DNA of 64,000 nt from Gracilaria domingensis (Eukaryota > Rhodophyta > Florideophyceae > Gracilariales > Gracilariaceae), in assembly GCA_022539475.1 (NCBI GenBank), contig VCMS01000089.1, forward strand, positions 186,001 through 250,000, written 5' to 3'. The position numbers and the translations under genes were made by a program. Numbering within the stretch: the first letter of the stretch is position 1; each line of letters begins with the position of its first letter. The notes below the pieces were generated by a model, which searched no databases, was not told the DNA's origin, and was given only the letters and a program-made list of their open reading frames with translations. Below, one piece after another: positions 42,201 through 51,084 of the stretch.

Positions 42201-44736
42201 TCGCGAGCGAGTTAAACAGCGTCGCCATGCGAAGAAACTAACACTTTTCCCCGCAAGGGCGCCGTTGGAGTTTATTGCCATCGATATACTCGGCGAGTTC
42301 TTGCGTACTTCCCGAGGAAATCGGTTCTTACTCGTTATTACGGATAGATTCAGTAAGCTAGTCCGGACAGTTCCGTTGAAGTCGATTACAGCACGCAGTG
42401 TTGCGGAGGCATTCGTTCGCCATTGGGTTATGGTCTACGGTCCCCCGGTCAATCTCCTCTCAGATAATGGTCCGCAGTTTACTGCACGTTTCTTCCAGGA
42501 TTTCTGTCGGATACTCGACGTGAAGAATCTCTTCACGACGACGTATCATCCCCAATGCAATGGGCAAGTCGAACGGTTTAACCGGACAATGCTCTCCGCG
42601 TTGCGGGCTTATACAGTTGAACACCCGAAAACTTGGGATCTCTACACGGATACCGTGACGTATGCGTATAATACGCAAGTTCACAGAGTAACTGGTTTAT
42701 CGCCCTTTGAGCTCGTGCTCTCACGGACACCACCGCCAGTTGCGGTTGAACCATCAGCAAAGCTGGATACGTCACCGTCAATACGGGATCACTACTTGCA
42801 ATGGAAGCAGTGGTTATCCGCAATGGTACCTGTCGCCAGGTCGTCAATGGCGAAAGCACAACACGCTTACAAGCGGAACTTTGATGCCCGGGTACGGAGA
42901 CCACTACCGCCACTGAAAGTGGGAAACCTCGCCTTTGTCAGGAAGGAGTACTACAACCCTGAAAAGGAGCGGCGCCACAAGCTTTCACCCATCGCTGATG
43001 GTCCGTACCGCGTTGTCAGCGTGAACAAGGACACAGCCGTACTGGAAGTTGGTGACGCTCATGAGCGTTTCTCCCGCGATCGCGTGGTAAGAGGTCCAAC
43101 CGTTCACACGGAAGTACTTTCGGACACACAGCAGGAAGCTGGACAGACAGAGAACCGAGGAACCTCGTCGCAGAACACTACACCCACTGTGGGGCTCCGT
43201 CACCCAACACGGGGTCTCGCAGATGTACCGATTATATCGTCGCAAGCCGAGGTATCGGAACATACACCGCTGGTGAAATCGCGTTTCACAGCGTCTGTTA
43301 CACCGTCAACTGACGTGATGACTGCTCCCCGTAACGCTCCACCTAAGGAGGGGGAGGGGAATTCACGCGTTGTCGCGGAGAGTGAGTCACCGGTGTCGCT
43401 ACCGTCGCAGCACCGTGATTCACGGGAAAGTAATGAAGCAGAGGCAGAGTCGCCTCAGGACACCGTCGAAGACGTAGTTGCTACGGACACCACTGTCAGT
43501 GGGAAGGATCACCCGCTGTCGCGTGTTGAAGTCGCGAAGGACGCGCCGCAGTCGGCCGCTGTCGCGCAGAACTCTGCGGAGGATACACAACCTTCCACGA
43601 AGGATCGCGACCTTCAGGAAGGACACCGCACGCAACGAACGGACTCAAGGTTGTCCCAGGATACTGGTATTGCTCACCCATCTGGGGAATTGTCACAGGA
43701 ACACGCGCCCATCGTCGCACGGACGCAGGACGCGGAGCATGCTCTCGTTCGCGAAGTTTCCACGGCAAGGCCGGAAGTTGATCAAGAACACCCGACTTCT
43801 CGGCAGAGCAAGGCTACAGCGAAGCTGGATACTGTATCACGGAGTATTCCGGACGCGCAGTCGCCGCACTCCGCCGCTGACGACCGCCGCAAACCGCCTT
43901 CGCAGGCGCGCTGTAGGGTAGTCACGGCAGATCCCGGTATCGTTGACACTGCAGAGCAGGAAGAAGAGAAGACGCTCGCTGAAGCGAAGATCAAGCACCC
44001 CGGTTCGGGTAATGGTAGTGTACCGTTGCACCCAGCTTTGGGGAAGTCGCAAGTCGCACGTCATGACGTTTCGATAAGTCATGACGGCGCACCGCTCGCT
44101 GGAGATACGGATTACAGCCCTGATTTAGGGAAAACGCACACTGCATCTGCAGGAGCGCTTGCGCACCACAAATCTTGGGGTGCGCAGCGCGCGCCACACA
44201 ATGGGCCAATCACAACTCGTGGCAGTGCCACCACCGCGAAACGTCGCGTGTCGTCACGTGAACCGGCACGTGCCGTGGTGAACAATCCGCCTCCGCGTTC
44301 GCCTTCACCGTCAAGACGGGAACTGCCGCATGAACTAGCCGTTCGCGGACCCGCCGAAGCGGCGAAGCTGCTTGAGAAGACCCGGATTCCGGAAGCGACC
44401 ACTCAGCGGAGGACACACTTACCGCCGAAGGCGTCAGGAGAAACTCACAGCACCGCTGGTGACTATGTAACGGCACCGCCGCGACACGCTGACGACCCTT
44501 CGCAGGAAGAGCTCGAGCGGGGAGTTTACTCGAAAGAGTTCGTTGTCGACCACATAGTGGGGCACAGTTGGAACCCGAAGGGGTATGTTCAGTACCAGGT
44601 ACGCTGGTATGGCTATCCGCCGTCGCGGGACTCGGACGAACCCGTGGAGCACCTACCCCGATCGAAGATCGTGCAGTACCACCGTCGTACTAACACGGCG
44701 TTGCCGGCTAATCTACATCAAGCGATGGTCGGTTAA
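39295..44736 (+). CDS. Element A pol with C-terminal chromodomain
   Basis: About 1813 codons; the open frame also extends upstream into the end of gag. Protease DTGAG near residue 54; RT with YPIPRMDEY and YLDD near 543; RNase H TDSSDYQIGCAL near 692; integrase HHCC zinc region near 925 and the D-D-E core (IDILGEF ... DNGPQF ... NGQVERFNR) from about 997. A ~440-residue Ser/Thr/Glu/Pro/His-rich linker follows. At about 1745-1795 lies a chromodomain (VDHIVGHSWNPKGYVQYQVR, WYGYPPSRDSDEPVEHL), which in this clade guides insertion to chromatin marks. The domain order PR-RT-RH-INT is Ty3/gypsy. Confidence 0.93.
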   Translation: MDSTTIGVLRRPWIRFRNNRIPDRVMVLAKRNYKIFADLGLSTQYMVRHLSVLDTGAGPNFIVESLLPPEVRCRIRSGPVMDVADANNNPLQTAGMVSLIVRIGNCIEQVEFIVCRTLAAPVILGCDFCDRYVEAIRPRAREVEMEDGSVVPIVRRSLRRASAKLVPLPAPLQDSSPPKESPKLRVARAISIPPESQVWVDVTAAPRGLRVVQPLNSLYEKYQVALANGVVQINSEHPFRVMLANFGKKPQYLVKNQVIGTVLPHPTALIPTKVTAAEMLGLAEERTGVLHPKEGEGESSRSSASDPSQTVEHPSQTVEHTNDSEARTVPTSYDKIDPIKELEELNLGHVPVSHREKLRNMLREFTPMWDGSLGEVSTTEHRIDLLPETKPIAQHPYRAGPKAREEEEFQINKMLRAGVIEPAQSPWASPVVLAPKPDGSWRFCIDYRRLNDVTVKDVYPIPRMDEYIDSLGDATVFSTLDANWGYWQVPVRPEDRDKTAFTCHSGLYRFKRMPFGLTNAPATFQRALDILLARFKWRSCLVYLDDIIVFSNSLDDHLEHVREIMTALRDAGITLKLRKCEFFTHSVKYLGHVIRPGRLLIEEARVKSLKEAKHPTTQTELRSFLGLCNVYRRFISRFAKIAGPLNELLKKGQPPKLGPLTPTQVEAFNSLKEAVTTAPVLALPKNGLPYTVDTDSSDYQIGCALFQTTPEGERKPIGYWSRTLNVHERNYSVSEKECLAMVWALQTLRPYLMGVHFTVNTDHSALRWLMSVTEPSGRLMRWRLRLAEFDYEVTYKKGCLNAQADALSRLGTEGEALPVDDEDEDIPCFLMEEGDEDYDIVSDDICDDLLVADGEDPESGTFVLITPEELVREQQSDPFCTRIRSQINGGANIPFGVNTQGYLVRVVRSTPQIVVPHSLQTRVLHLSHHSRMASHPGAKRLYTTLRRDFYWPALALDCYTTVKACTHCARERVKQRRHAKKLTLFPARAPLEFIAIDILGEFLRTSRGNRFLLVITDRFSKLVRTVPLKSITARSVAEAFVRHWVMVYGPPVNLLSDNGPQFTARFFQDFCRILDVKNLFTTTYHPQCNGQVERFNRTMLSALRAYTVEHPKTWDLYTDTVTYAYNTQVHRVTGLSPFELVLSRTPPPVAVEPSAKLDTSPSIRDHYLQWKQWLSAMVPVARSSMAKAQHAYKRNFDARVRRPLPPLKVGNLAFVRKEYYNPEKERRHKLSPIADGPYRVVSVNKDTAVLEVGDAHERFSRDRVVRGPTVHTEVLSDTQQEAGQTENRGTSSQNTTPTVGLRHPTRGLADVPIISSQAEVSEHTPLVKSRFTASVTPSTDVMTAPRNAPPKEGEGNSRVVAESESPVSLPSQHRDSRESNEAEAESPQDTVEDVVATDTTVSGKDHPLSRVEVAKDAPQSAAVAQNSAEDTQPSTKDRDLQEGHRTQRTDSRLSQDTGIAHPSGELSQEHAPIVARTQDAEHALVREVSTARPEVDQEHPTSRQSKATAKLDTVSRSIPDAQSPHSAADDRRKPPSQARCRVVTADPGIVDTAEQEEEKTLAEAKIKHPGSGNGSVPLHPALGKSQVARHDVSISHDGAPLAGDTDYSPDLGKTHTASAGALAHHKSWGAQRAPHNGPITTRGSATTAKRRVSSREPARAVVNNPPPRSPSPSRRELPHELAVRGPAEAAKLLEKTRIPEATTQRRTHLPPKASGETHSTAGDYVTAPPRHADDPSQEELERGVYSKEFVVDHIVGHSWNPKGYVQYQVRWYGYPPSRDSDEPVEHLPRSKIVQYHRRTNTALPANLHQAMVG

Positions 44737-44919
44737 CACACGTCGCTGGAGACGGAAGCTTATCGCGTACCGCGCACGAACGGTTCTACGAACCACAACA
44801 CTCAATCGAGGAACGCTGCGACAACCTCCAGAGGAGTACTGTACCGCTACTCGCGTGGTGAGGAGACACTCTATTGAGAGGACAGTTGAAGTTCGAATAG
44901 TAACGCCCTCAGGAAGAGG

Positions 44920-45180
44920 AGAAGTTAAGAAGCACTCGCAAGAGGAAGAAGACTCTATGAAGAGGAAAAGGAAGCTCAGAAGAGGAAGAAGCACTCGCAA
45001 GAGGAAGAAGACTCTATGAAGAGGAAAAGGAAGCTCAGAAGAGAAGAAGCACTCGTAAGAGGAAGATGAACTCGTAAGAGGAAGAAGCACTCGTAAGAGG
45101 AAGAAGCACTCGTAAGAGGAAGATCACCCCGGAAGGGAGAAGTTAAGAAGTATACACCTTGGAAGAAGGGAAGAAGTCTT
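44920..45180. repeat. Purine-rich tandem repeat between pol and antisense gene of A
   Basis: Overlapping units of the type agaggaagaagcactcg and agaggaagaagactctatga repeat with variable spacing. On the plus strand the tract is nearly all purine. It lies between the convergent 3' ends of pol and the antisense gene. Confidence 0.75.
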
Positions 45181-45306
45181 GAGATCAAGAGAAGTTCACA
45201 GTTTACTGGTCAATGTTACTATGTTGTGGCTCGCTAGTCGAGCACACAACGGCCAAGTTATTGGGTATCAGCTAGGAAGGACTCCCTAGAGGAGAAGCTG
45301 CACGAG

Positions 45307-47352
45307 TTACTCGGATTCCTGCTGGTCTCCAGCGTTCGCAAGCTGCGCAATTAGCGCGTCGCGCATCTGCGAGACGTCGCCAGATGTCGAGTCGGAGATA
45401 CCAGCCTCGCTGAGGAATTGAGCTATCACGGCAGCCCGTGCTTCGTCGGTAAGTCCCGCGTTCGCGGCTTCGTTCGGCGTAGCCGACGCCGCCATCGCAG
45501 GCGAAGCAACATTCTCCGCTGGAGTCGGAACCGCCACAGGCGTAGGAACAGGAGCCACTACGGGCCCAGGAGCCGCTAGCGGCGCAGAGGGAACATTCAC
45601 CGGAGTCGAGAAGATCGCGTCGACACCCGCTTGGGGACCTGGCACTGCTGAAGCAGGTACTGCCCCCTCCACCGGAGCTGCTGCGAAGTTGTCATCGCCA
45701 TAGTCGTCACCGTCATCGGGAGCGTCATCAACCATGATGTTTTGATCCCCGACAGGGTGAAAGAACTCATCAGTCATGATGAAACCCGTTGGGTGCCCCG
45801 GAGGGATGACTCGCTCGGCATTCCGAAGAAGTTCCGCCTCGGCGTTGGTAATCGGCACCCGTGTCCAGGGGTCGTAGTAGATGTAATCACCCGACAGTGG
45901 GGACCTGCGACCCGGAGACCGGTCAATGGCAAGATCGCCTTCGTCGCGCGCGCTCTGCGAACGAGGAACCTGGTTCCAGTCGACTCCATCAATCACTCGC
46001 AAGAGGCACATGACTTCCGAGAAGTTTCCATTACCGCCAAGCGGGATAGTGAGATCCAAGGCTCGGATGAGTTGCCGCAAGCGCGGGGGAATGAACCACA
46101 GTCGATACTGGTCATATACCTCGTTGAGGAGATACACCGCTGTTCGCGCCGCCCACTCCGTGAGGACAACGCTCCACCATCCCGTAAACGGGTTTGTCAC
46201 GAGCCTACTACCCACATACGTGAGACAGGGGGGGAGTTCCACGTAACAGCCACGGCAGACCTCCACGGACGCCCACACAAAGGGGAGAGGAACATATCTC
46301 CCACGCATGTGGCGCGGACGAATCCGGTTTGACTCCGTGTTTTGATACGGGATGAGGTAACCCCATCGGGAGCGGGCACGTCGTTCGGGACGGATCATTG
46401 TTTGAAGGTAGTTGGACCGCGGTACGCGTGGGAGATATCGAAATTCTGCACGCAGAAGCGGACGGGTCCAGCACAGGAGATCCTGGTGAACGGGGACGTT
46501 CTGGTAACGCTCCACCACACCGGCGAGCCGGGCAAGATTCTCTCCATATTGGATTTCGCCGAGTGTTCGGAAGAAGGCCACGTCGAAACGGAAGTTCGCC
46601 GGAATCGGGCGCTCTGAGTACGTGCGAAACATGCGCATGTGCGCTACGCGAACCATGGCCGCTCGGGCGGAGTTGTGCGACTGACCACGATGGTGGACGA
46701 GCGCGTTGGTAGGCACGGTAATCCGGTAATGCCAGTCGAACGTCACCGTCATCCAGACGTGCACGCCTCCTGGGAGGTGACCACTGCCATCGGCATACGC
46801 CTCGACGAGGGAACGATTGGTCACGCCTTGCGGATGAAACCACGGAGCCCGTAAGAACGGTGTGGGATTGCTGCGAGGGTCGACGTTGTCGAGTTCGTCA
46901 TACGACGCCCACGCGCCCGCATACGGGTTGACTACCGGTTGGACCGGAACAGCAGGAGCGATCCAGTTCCACTGCGGTACAGACGCCGGGGGCGGAAGTT
47001 GACCACCCGTCTGGGGAAGAGGAGCCGTGTGAAATCCCGGATTGACCGGTTGCGGAAACGGAACGCCAGCGGAAGACGGCTGTGAGAGAGGCACTCCAGA
47101 GGAGGAAGGGTGTGAAGGCCCAGCGAAACCACCAACGTATTGGTTCTGAGACCCGCCAGGCGGTTGGTTGCTACCCTGATTCGGGTTCGGCATCGCGGGA
47201 AGCGCGCGAGGAAGAGACGAAAGCGCTGGAAGCGAGAGAGAAGGGAGAGCGCGCCGAGGTATCGGAGGAGACACTACCGCAGTACGCGTGGAGAGGGGTG
47301 GACCGGAGTCGCCGTTAGAAGAGACCGGGGAGGCCGGATTGGAGACCGTCAT
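45307..47352 (-). CDS. Element A antisense gene, 681 aa, unknown family
   Basis: Runs opposite to gag/pol, between pol and the 3' LTR. The first ATG of the frame is at 47352, and a TATA-like gtatttaag lies about 20-28 nt upstream of it (47372-47380). The N-terminal ~190 residues are Pro/Ser/Gly/Asn-rich. The middle, ~190-480, is ordered with many aromatic residues (WWSVVLTEWAARTAVYLL, YRLWFIPPRLRQLIRALDL, VDWNQVPRSQSARDEGD). Acidic then Pro/Ala/Val-rich sequence precedes a helical end (LTDEARAAVIAQFLSEAG). No transmembrane segment is obvious. Element B encodes a related protein at the same place and orientation. Family unrecognised. Confidence 0.8.
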   Translation of the reverse strand: MTVSNPASPVSSNGDSGPPLSTRTAVVSPPIPRRALPSLSLPALSSLPRALPAMPNPNQGSNQPPGGSQNQYVGGFAGPSHPSSSGVPLSQPSSAGVPFPQPVNPGFHTAPLPQTGGQLPPPASVPQWNWIAPAVPVQPVVNPYAGAWASYDELDNVDPRSNPTPFLRAPWFHPQGVTNRSLVEAYADGSGHLPGGVHVWMTVTFDWHYRITVPTNALVHHRGQSHNSARAAMVRVAHMRMFRTYSERPIPANFRFDVAFFRTLGEIQYGENLARLAGVVERYQNVPVHQDLLCWTRPLLRAEFRYLPRVPRSNYLQTMIRPERRARSRWGYLIPYQNTESNRIRPRHMRGRYVPLPFVWASVEVCRGCYVELPPCLTYVGSRLVTNPFTGWWSVVLTEWAARTAVYLLNEVYDQYRLWFIPPRLRQLIRALDLTIPLGGNGNFSEVMCLLRVIDGVDWNQVPRSQSARDEGDLAIDRSPGRRSPLSGDYIYYDPWTRVPITNAEAELLRNAERVIPPGHPTGFIMTDEFFHPVGDQNIMVDDAPDDGDDYGDDNFAAAPVEGAVPASAVPGPQAGVDAIFSTPVNVPSAPLAAPGPVVAPVPTPVAVPTPAENVASPAMAASATPNEAANAGLTDEARAAVIAQFLSEAGISDSTSGDVSQMRDALIAQLANAGDQQESE

Positions 47353-47418
47353 GCCGACGTGCTTAAATACACTCCAGAGGAGGAAAACGAAATCGCTCGC
47401 GTGGTCGTCTCGCACCCT

Positions 47419-47431
47419 AAGGAGGGGGAAA
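47419..47431 (+). other. Element A polypurine tract
   Basis: The sequence aaggagggggaaa directly before the 3' LTR. Element B has agcagggggaga at the same place. It is the expected plus-strand primer site. Confidence 0.8.
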
Positions 47432-48247
47432 TGTAGTGCAACGCGATTGCGGGACTCCTTCGCTGATGCGATTCATAACATGCACGGCGATGCCGGGAGG
47501 TGGTGGCACACAGTATGAGTAACTGGTGAGATCAGCCCATTCTTGGGTATACTTAATATTAGAATTAGTGTTATGAGGCGCACGGCTTAGCCGGTGGGTC
47601 ACACACGTGTGGGAAGTTTGCACCCATTAGTTGAGGTATTTTAGATGTTTATTCTAGATATTTTCGCTACACCGCTTGACAGTGGGTTGGCACTCTACAC
47701 TACTTAGTAGGTTGAGCTGCACCCATTGTCGGGGAAGTAAACGGACCAACCGAGTGTTCGGCTCTGATGTTTCACCCTTGGTGACCGATATCCTCCTCCC
47801 GGAGAGTCGACACCTTGTGCAGGGCTCATCATCCGCCTCGCGGCATCATTAACACCACTACCGCTTTCGCGTGTTTACTTTGTGTGTGTTTTCTTTATTT
47901 CTGTCCCTGTTATACAGGTAGCACTACTTGGTGTACCGGTGCATACCGTTCGTGGCTCGACACACTCGCGTGGGTTATTACCGCTCTCGCGTGTCATCGC
48001 CACACTCGTGGGTACCGCGTGCTACGCACGTGACGCTACTGCCGACTTGTGTCGTGTGTTCTCTACCGCTGGACGCTTCTTCTTCGCCGCTTCGCTCCCT
48101 CCATTACTTGGGAAGGGTCGACCCCGGTCTTACACCCGGCATTGCCGTGTCGTACCTGTGGGAGCGCTCTACTGCTGTGCTCGCCTCTTGAGAGAGGGTC
48201 TGAACCGCCTTTGCGTGTCTTTCCCCATCGCTGGGTTTTGCACAACA
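47432..48247 (+). repeat. Element A 3' LTR (816 bp)
   Basis: Same length as the 5' copy, with one difference seen. Followed by the target duplication ggcgt (48248-48252), after which the element B LTR resumes. Confidence 0.95.
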
Positions 48248-48252
48248 GGCGT

Positions 48253-48741
48253 CGCCGCCTTCGCACCAGTGAAGTGCCCCAACCAGGGGTGATCTTAGTT
48301 CAAGGATCTTGGCTCTACCCACTTTCGCCTTCGGCGGTGCACAACTCCTTATGGGAGGGACTCCCGGTGGTCACGGTGCCGCTCTCCACCCTGCGTCCCA
48401 GCAGAACCCAACTTTGGGAGTGTTTCACCTTTGTTGTTTGTGTTCGACCATGTATAGGGAGTACCCTGGCGATACGCCGTACCTCTATTATCCCTCTCCC
48501 TATCCCTCTCTATTTTCCTTTCCCCAGTCTGTGGTTTCGTCCCTCTTTCGAGGCTGCTACACTCACGCGTGAGTCACCCTTCCCTGCTCAACTCTCAACG
48601 CCCCGTCCTGACGGTCTAGCCCCGGTCTTACACCCGGCTAGTCGCGCCAGCCCAGAGAGGCTCGGTTCACTGGGTTGCGCTCAGTAGAGGAAGATCCCGA
48701 ACATCTTCGTGGTGTTTCCTGCTCGCAAGCATTGCACTACA
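48253..48741 (+). repeat. Element B 5' LTR, right portion
   Basis: Pairs with about 59077-59565 and ends ATTGCACTACA. Followed after three bases by tggtctcccgg, the same primer-binding start as in element A. Confidence 0.9.
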
Positions 48742-48849
48742 AAGTGGTCTCCCGGCCTAAAGGACAGAAAGCTTGACGCGCTTTTGTGTACCCTCTTTGT
48801 GGTTCGTTTTCTTTTGGAAGTTTCCGTGTAACGGTTGGATTGGATACCG

Positions 48850-51049
48850 ATGTCTCGGAAGCCCTCCGATGCGGAGCCTGCCATCACCCTCAGTCGTTCT
48901 ACCAACGGTGGTAATCCAACGGAAGGTCGGCCTCCTTCGAGGATACTAGTTCGCCCTGGATCGACCCTGGGTAACAGGCCGTCCTTGCGGACGTCTAACC
49001 CGCCAGCGCGCTGGACACTTCCTTTTTCCCCGTTGATCCCTCCCACTGATGGGATTGCTCTGGCATCTGCCGTCGCCGAACCGGCTCCTGTCGGGCAGGT
49101 CAAGGCTACCGCCGAGGCGTCTCAGTCCCGTCGGGAGAGGGTTGAAAACCGCCAGGGTACAACCCTGGAAGAGCAGGTTCGCATGTTGCGAGCTGCTCAC
49201 AATTCCCTTATGGGAGCCGATGATTCCCTCGCGGGAGAAGTCCGGAATCTGCGGGAGGAAGTTGGCACATTTCCTGTGAAGCATGTCGCAGAGGATCTCC
49301 GTACCCTACGGTCCGATGTCAACTCCGTGCTGGAATGCATTGGAGGACCCGCTGCCTTCGTGGAAGGAATTGAGACCCGATTCGATCGGATTCGAAGCCG
49401 TCTGGAGACGTTGGAGAAGGCCGCTATCGCGGAACTCACCACTGCGGCGGAGCCGGGTACATTGTCGCATCGCGACAAGAACAGCGGTCGTGACAAACCT
49501 CGCCGCAGGCGGAATGTCAAGGAGGACAATCAGTACTCCGACTCGGACTCGAGTTCGTCAGACGACGCCCCAGATGTTCCGTATAGTTCGGATTCATCCG
49601 ATTGCTCATCCGACAATGATCGTGCAGGGCACTCATCACGCTCTAAGCGGTCATCGGTCACCCAAGGTGTTGTTCGTAAACGGTCGAAGGGACGGAAGCA
49701 CTCCGGGCTGAGGGAGCTGAAGCCGACGAACCCGATTTATCGGAAGTTACTTTCATACCGGTACTACCGTTTGGAGGATTCCTCATTGGATCGCACACCC
49801 CGTGGGACGGGTAAGGTGAAGGACTGCATCCGCCGTATGCAGCTCTCACTCGTAACCAGACATTTTCTGGAAGCGACCCAGTCCTGGTGCTTGTTTTTCT
49901 CGCCTGTTTCGTGGCGGAGGCCGATGTTCTCGGGATGAACGAAGGCCAGGCCTACATTGCGCTACTGCACTTCTTATGGGGAGTGGCAGAAGACCAGTTC
50001 AACTCTGTGAGAGGCTCATCTCCTGCCTCCAAGAAGCGGTTTCGTGCTGGCCGGAAGCGGTCCAGTACTTGCTGCGCTCGTACGCCACCAACGATGCAAT
50101 CGGCACGGCCATCCTGGCACTCCGGGACACCCGGCAGAAGTCTGGAGAGACGGAAACCGATTATGTGGTACGCCTGAACAAGGCTTTCCACCGTTGTGGT
50201 AATGTCTACCCCGCAGGGGAACGTTGTACGATGTTCATCGATGACCTCGGCCCTGCCATCAAGACCTTGGTCGCCCGCTACCGCGAGGATAAGCGGAAGA
50301 TCACCTACCTCGAGTTAGTCCAGTACGCTCGAGCGGAGGGTGATGCACTTCGTGCGCGAGGTCCTGTCCCCAGGTCGAAGTCTGCAAAGGCGTTGATGAT
50401 GGAGACTGGCCCCCCATCGTTGTCGCTGCTAGCGAGCGAGGCCTCCCTAAGGGAGTATGACAACGTTCAGTTGGCCCAGGAAGGCCGGAGTTCCATTCCA
50501 ACCACGGAACTACCGTCGACGACGGATGCTTCCTTCGACACCGCTCGGAACGATACGCTGCTTTACGCAGATTCCAACCGTGTGAACGGACCAAGAATTC
50601 CGTATGCGAACGGAGCAATCCGTTTTCAACGGCCTGGATGGAAGGAAACACGCCCCAGGGTATGGTTCACCGATTCTCAGAATGGTACCCTGCGTTCGGG
50701 AATGGCAACGCCGATCTGTGACCTTTGCTATACGCATGGTCACATCTCGCCGCTGTGCTTCCTCTCGATGAGGGATATGCCCATGGTCAGGGTGAACTAT
50801 GAAGCTTTGACTCCGGAGGAGAAGAAAACCGTCCCTTTGACGTCGTACTTGCGTGCGAAGACGGACTACTCTCGCGCTGGCGCAGCACCACCGCCGCAGC
50901 GGAATGTCCAAGCACCGCCTGTGCATCCAAACCCTCGGCCTATTGCCGAACACCACACCGCTAACGTAGAACCCCGCGGCCAGCGAGCCCAAGCACTCGT
51001 CGCCGAGGAGCCTGAGCAGCCGCCGCAGGCGGATTTTCAGGACACCTGA
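48850..51049 (+). pseudogene. Element B gag region (fossil)
   Basis: Related to the gag of element A along its length: a shared LKPTNPIYRKLLSYRYYRLED block and a Ser/Asp-rich region before it. A knuckle-like Cys/His stretch (ICDLCYTHGHISPLCF) sits near the 3' end. Broken. The protein differs strongly from the copy in A, so the two elements are separate lineages rather than recent duplicates. Confidence 0.85.
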
Positions 51050-51084
51050 ACGACGGAGTCTCCCTTTCGGGAGAGGCGTCCTCA

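Larger units (their letters stand above)
35844..48247 (+). mobile_element. Element A: Ty3/gypsy chromovirus, looks whole, young
   Basis: 12.4 kb bounded by 816-bp LTRs (TG...CA) and a perfect 5-bp target duplication, ggcgt (35839-35843, 48248-48252). Order: 5' LTR, primer-binding site, gag, pol (protease, RT, RNase H, integrase, long linker, chromodomain), purine-rich tandem repeat, large antisense gene, polypurine tract, 3' LTR. All three long frames are open. I saw one difference between the LTRs, so insertion is recent on an evolutionary scale. It landed in the 5' LTR of the related element B. Confidence 0.95.

Noticed and set aside
45742-46332. 196-codon plus frame under the antisense gene of element A
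   Set aside because: Shadow of the minus-strand gene; not conserved as protein in element B.
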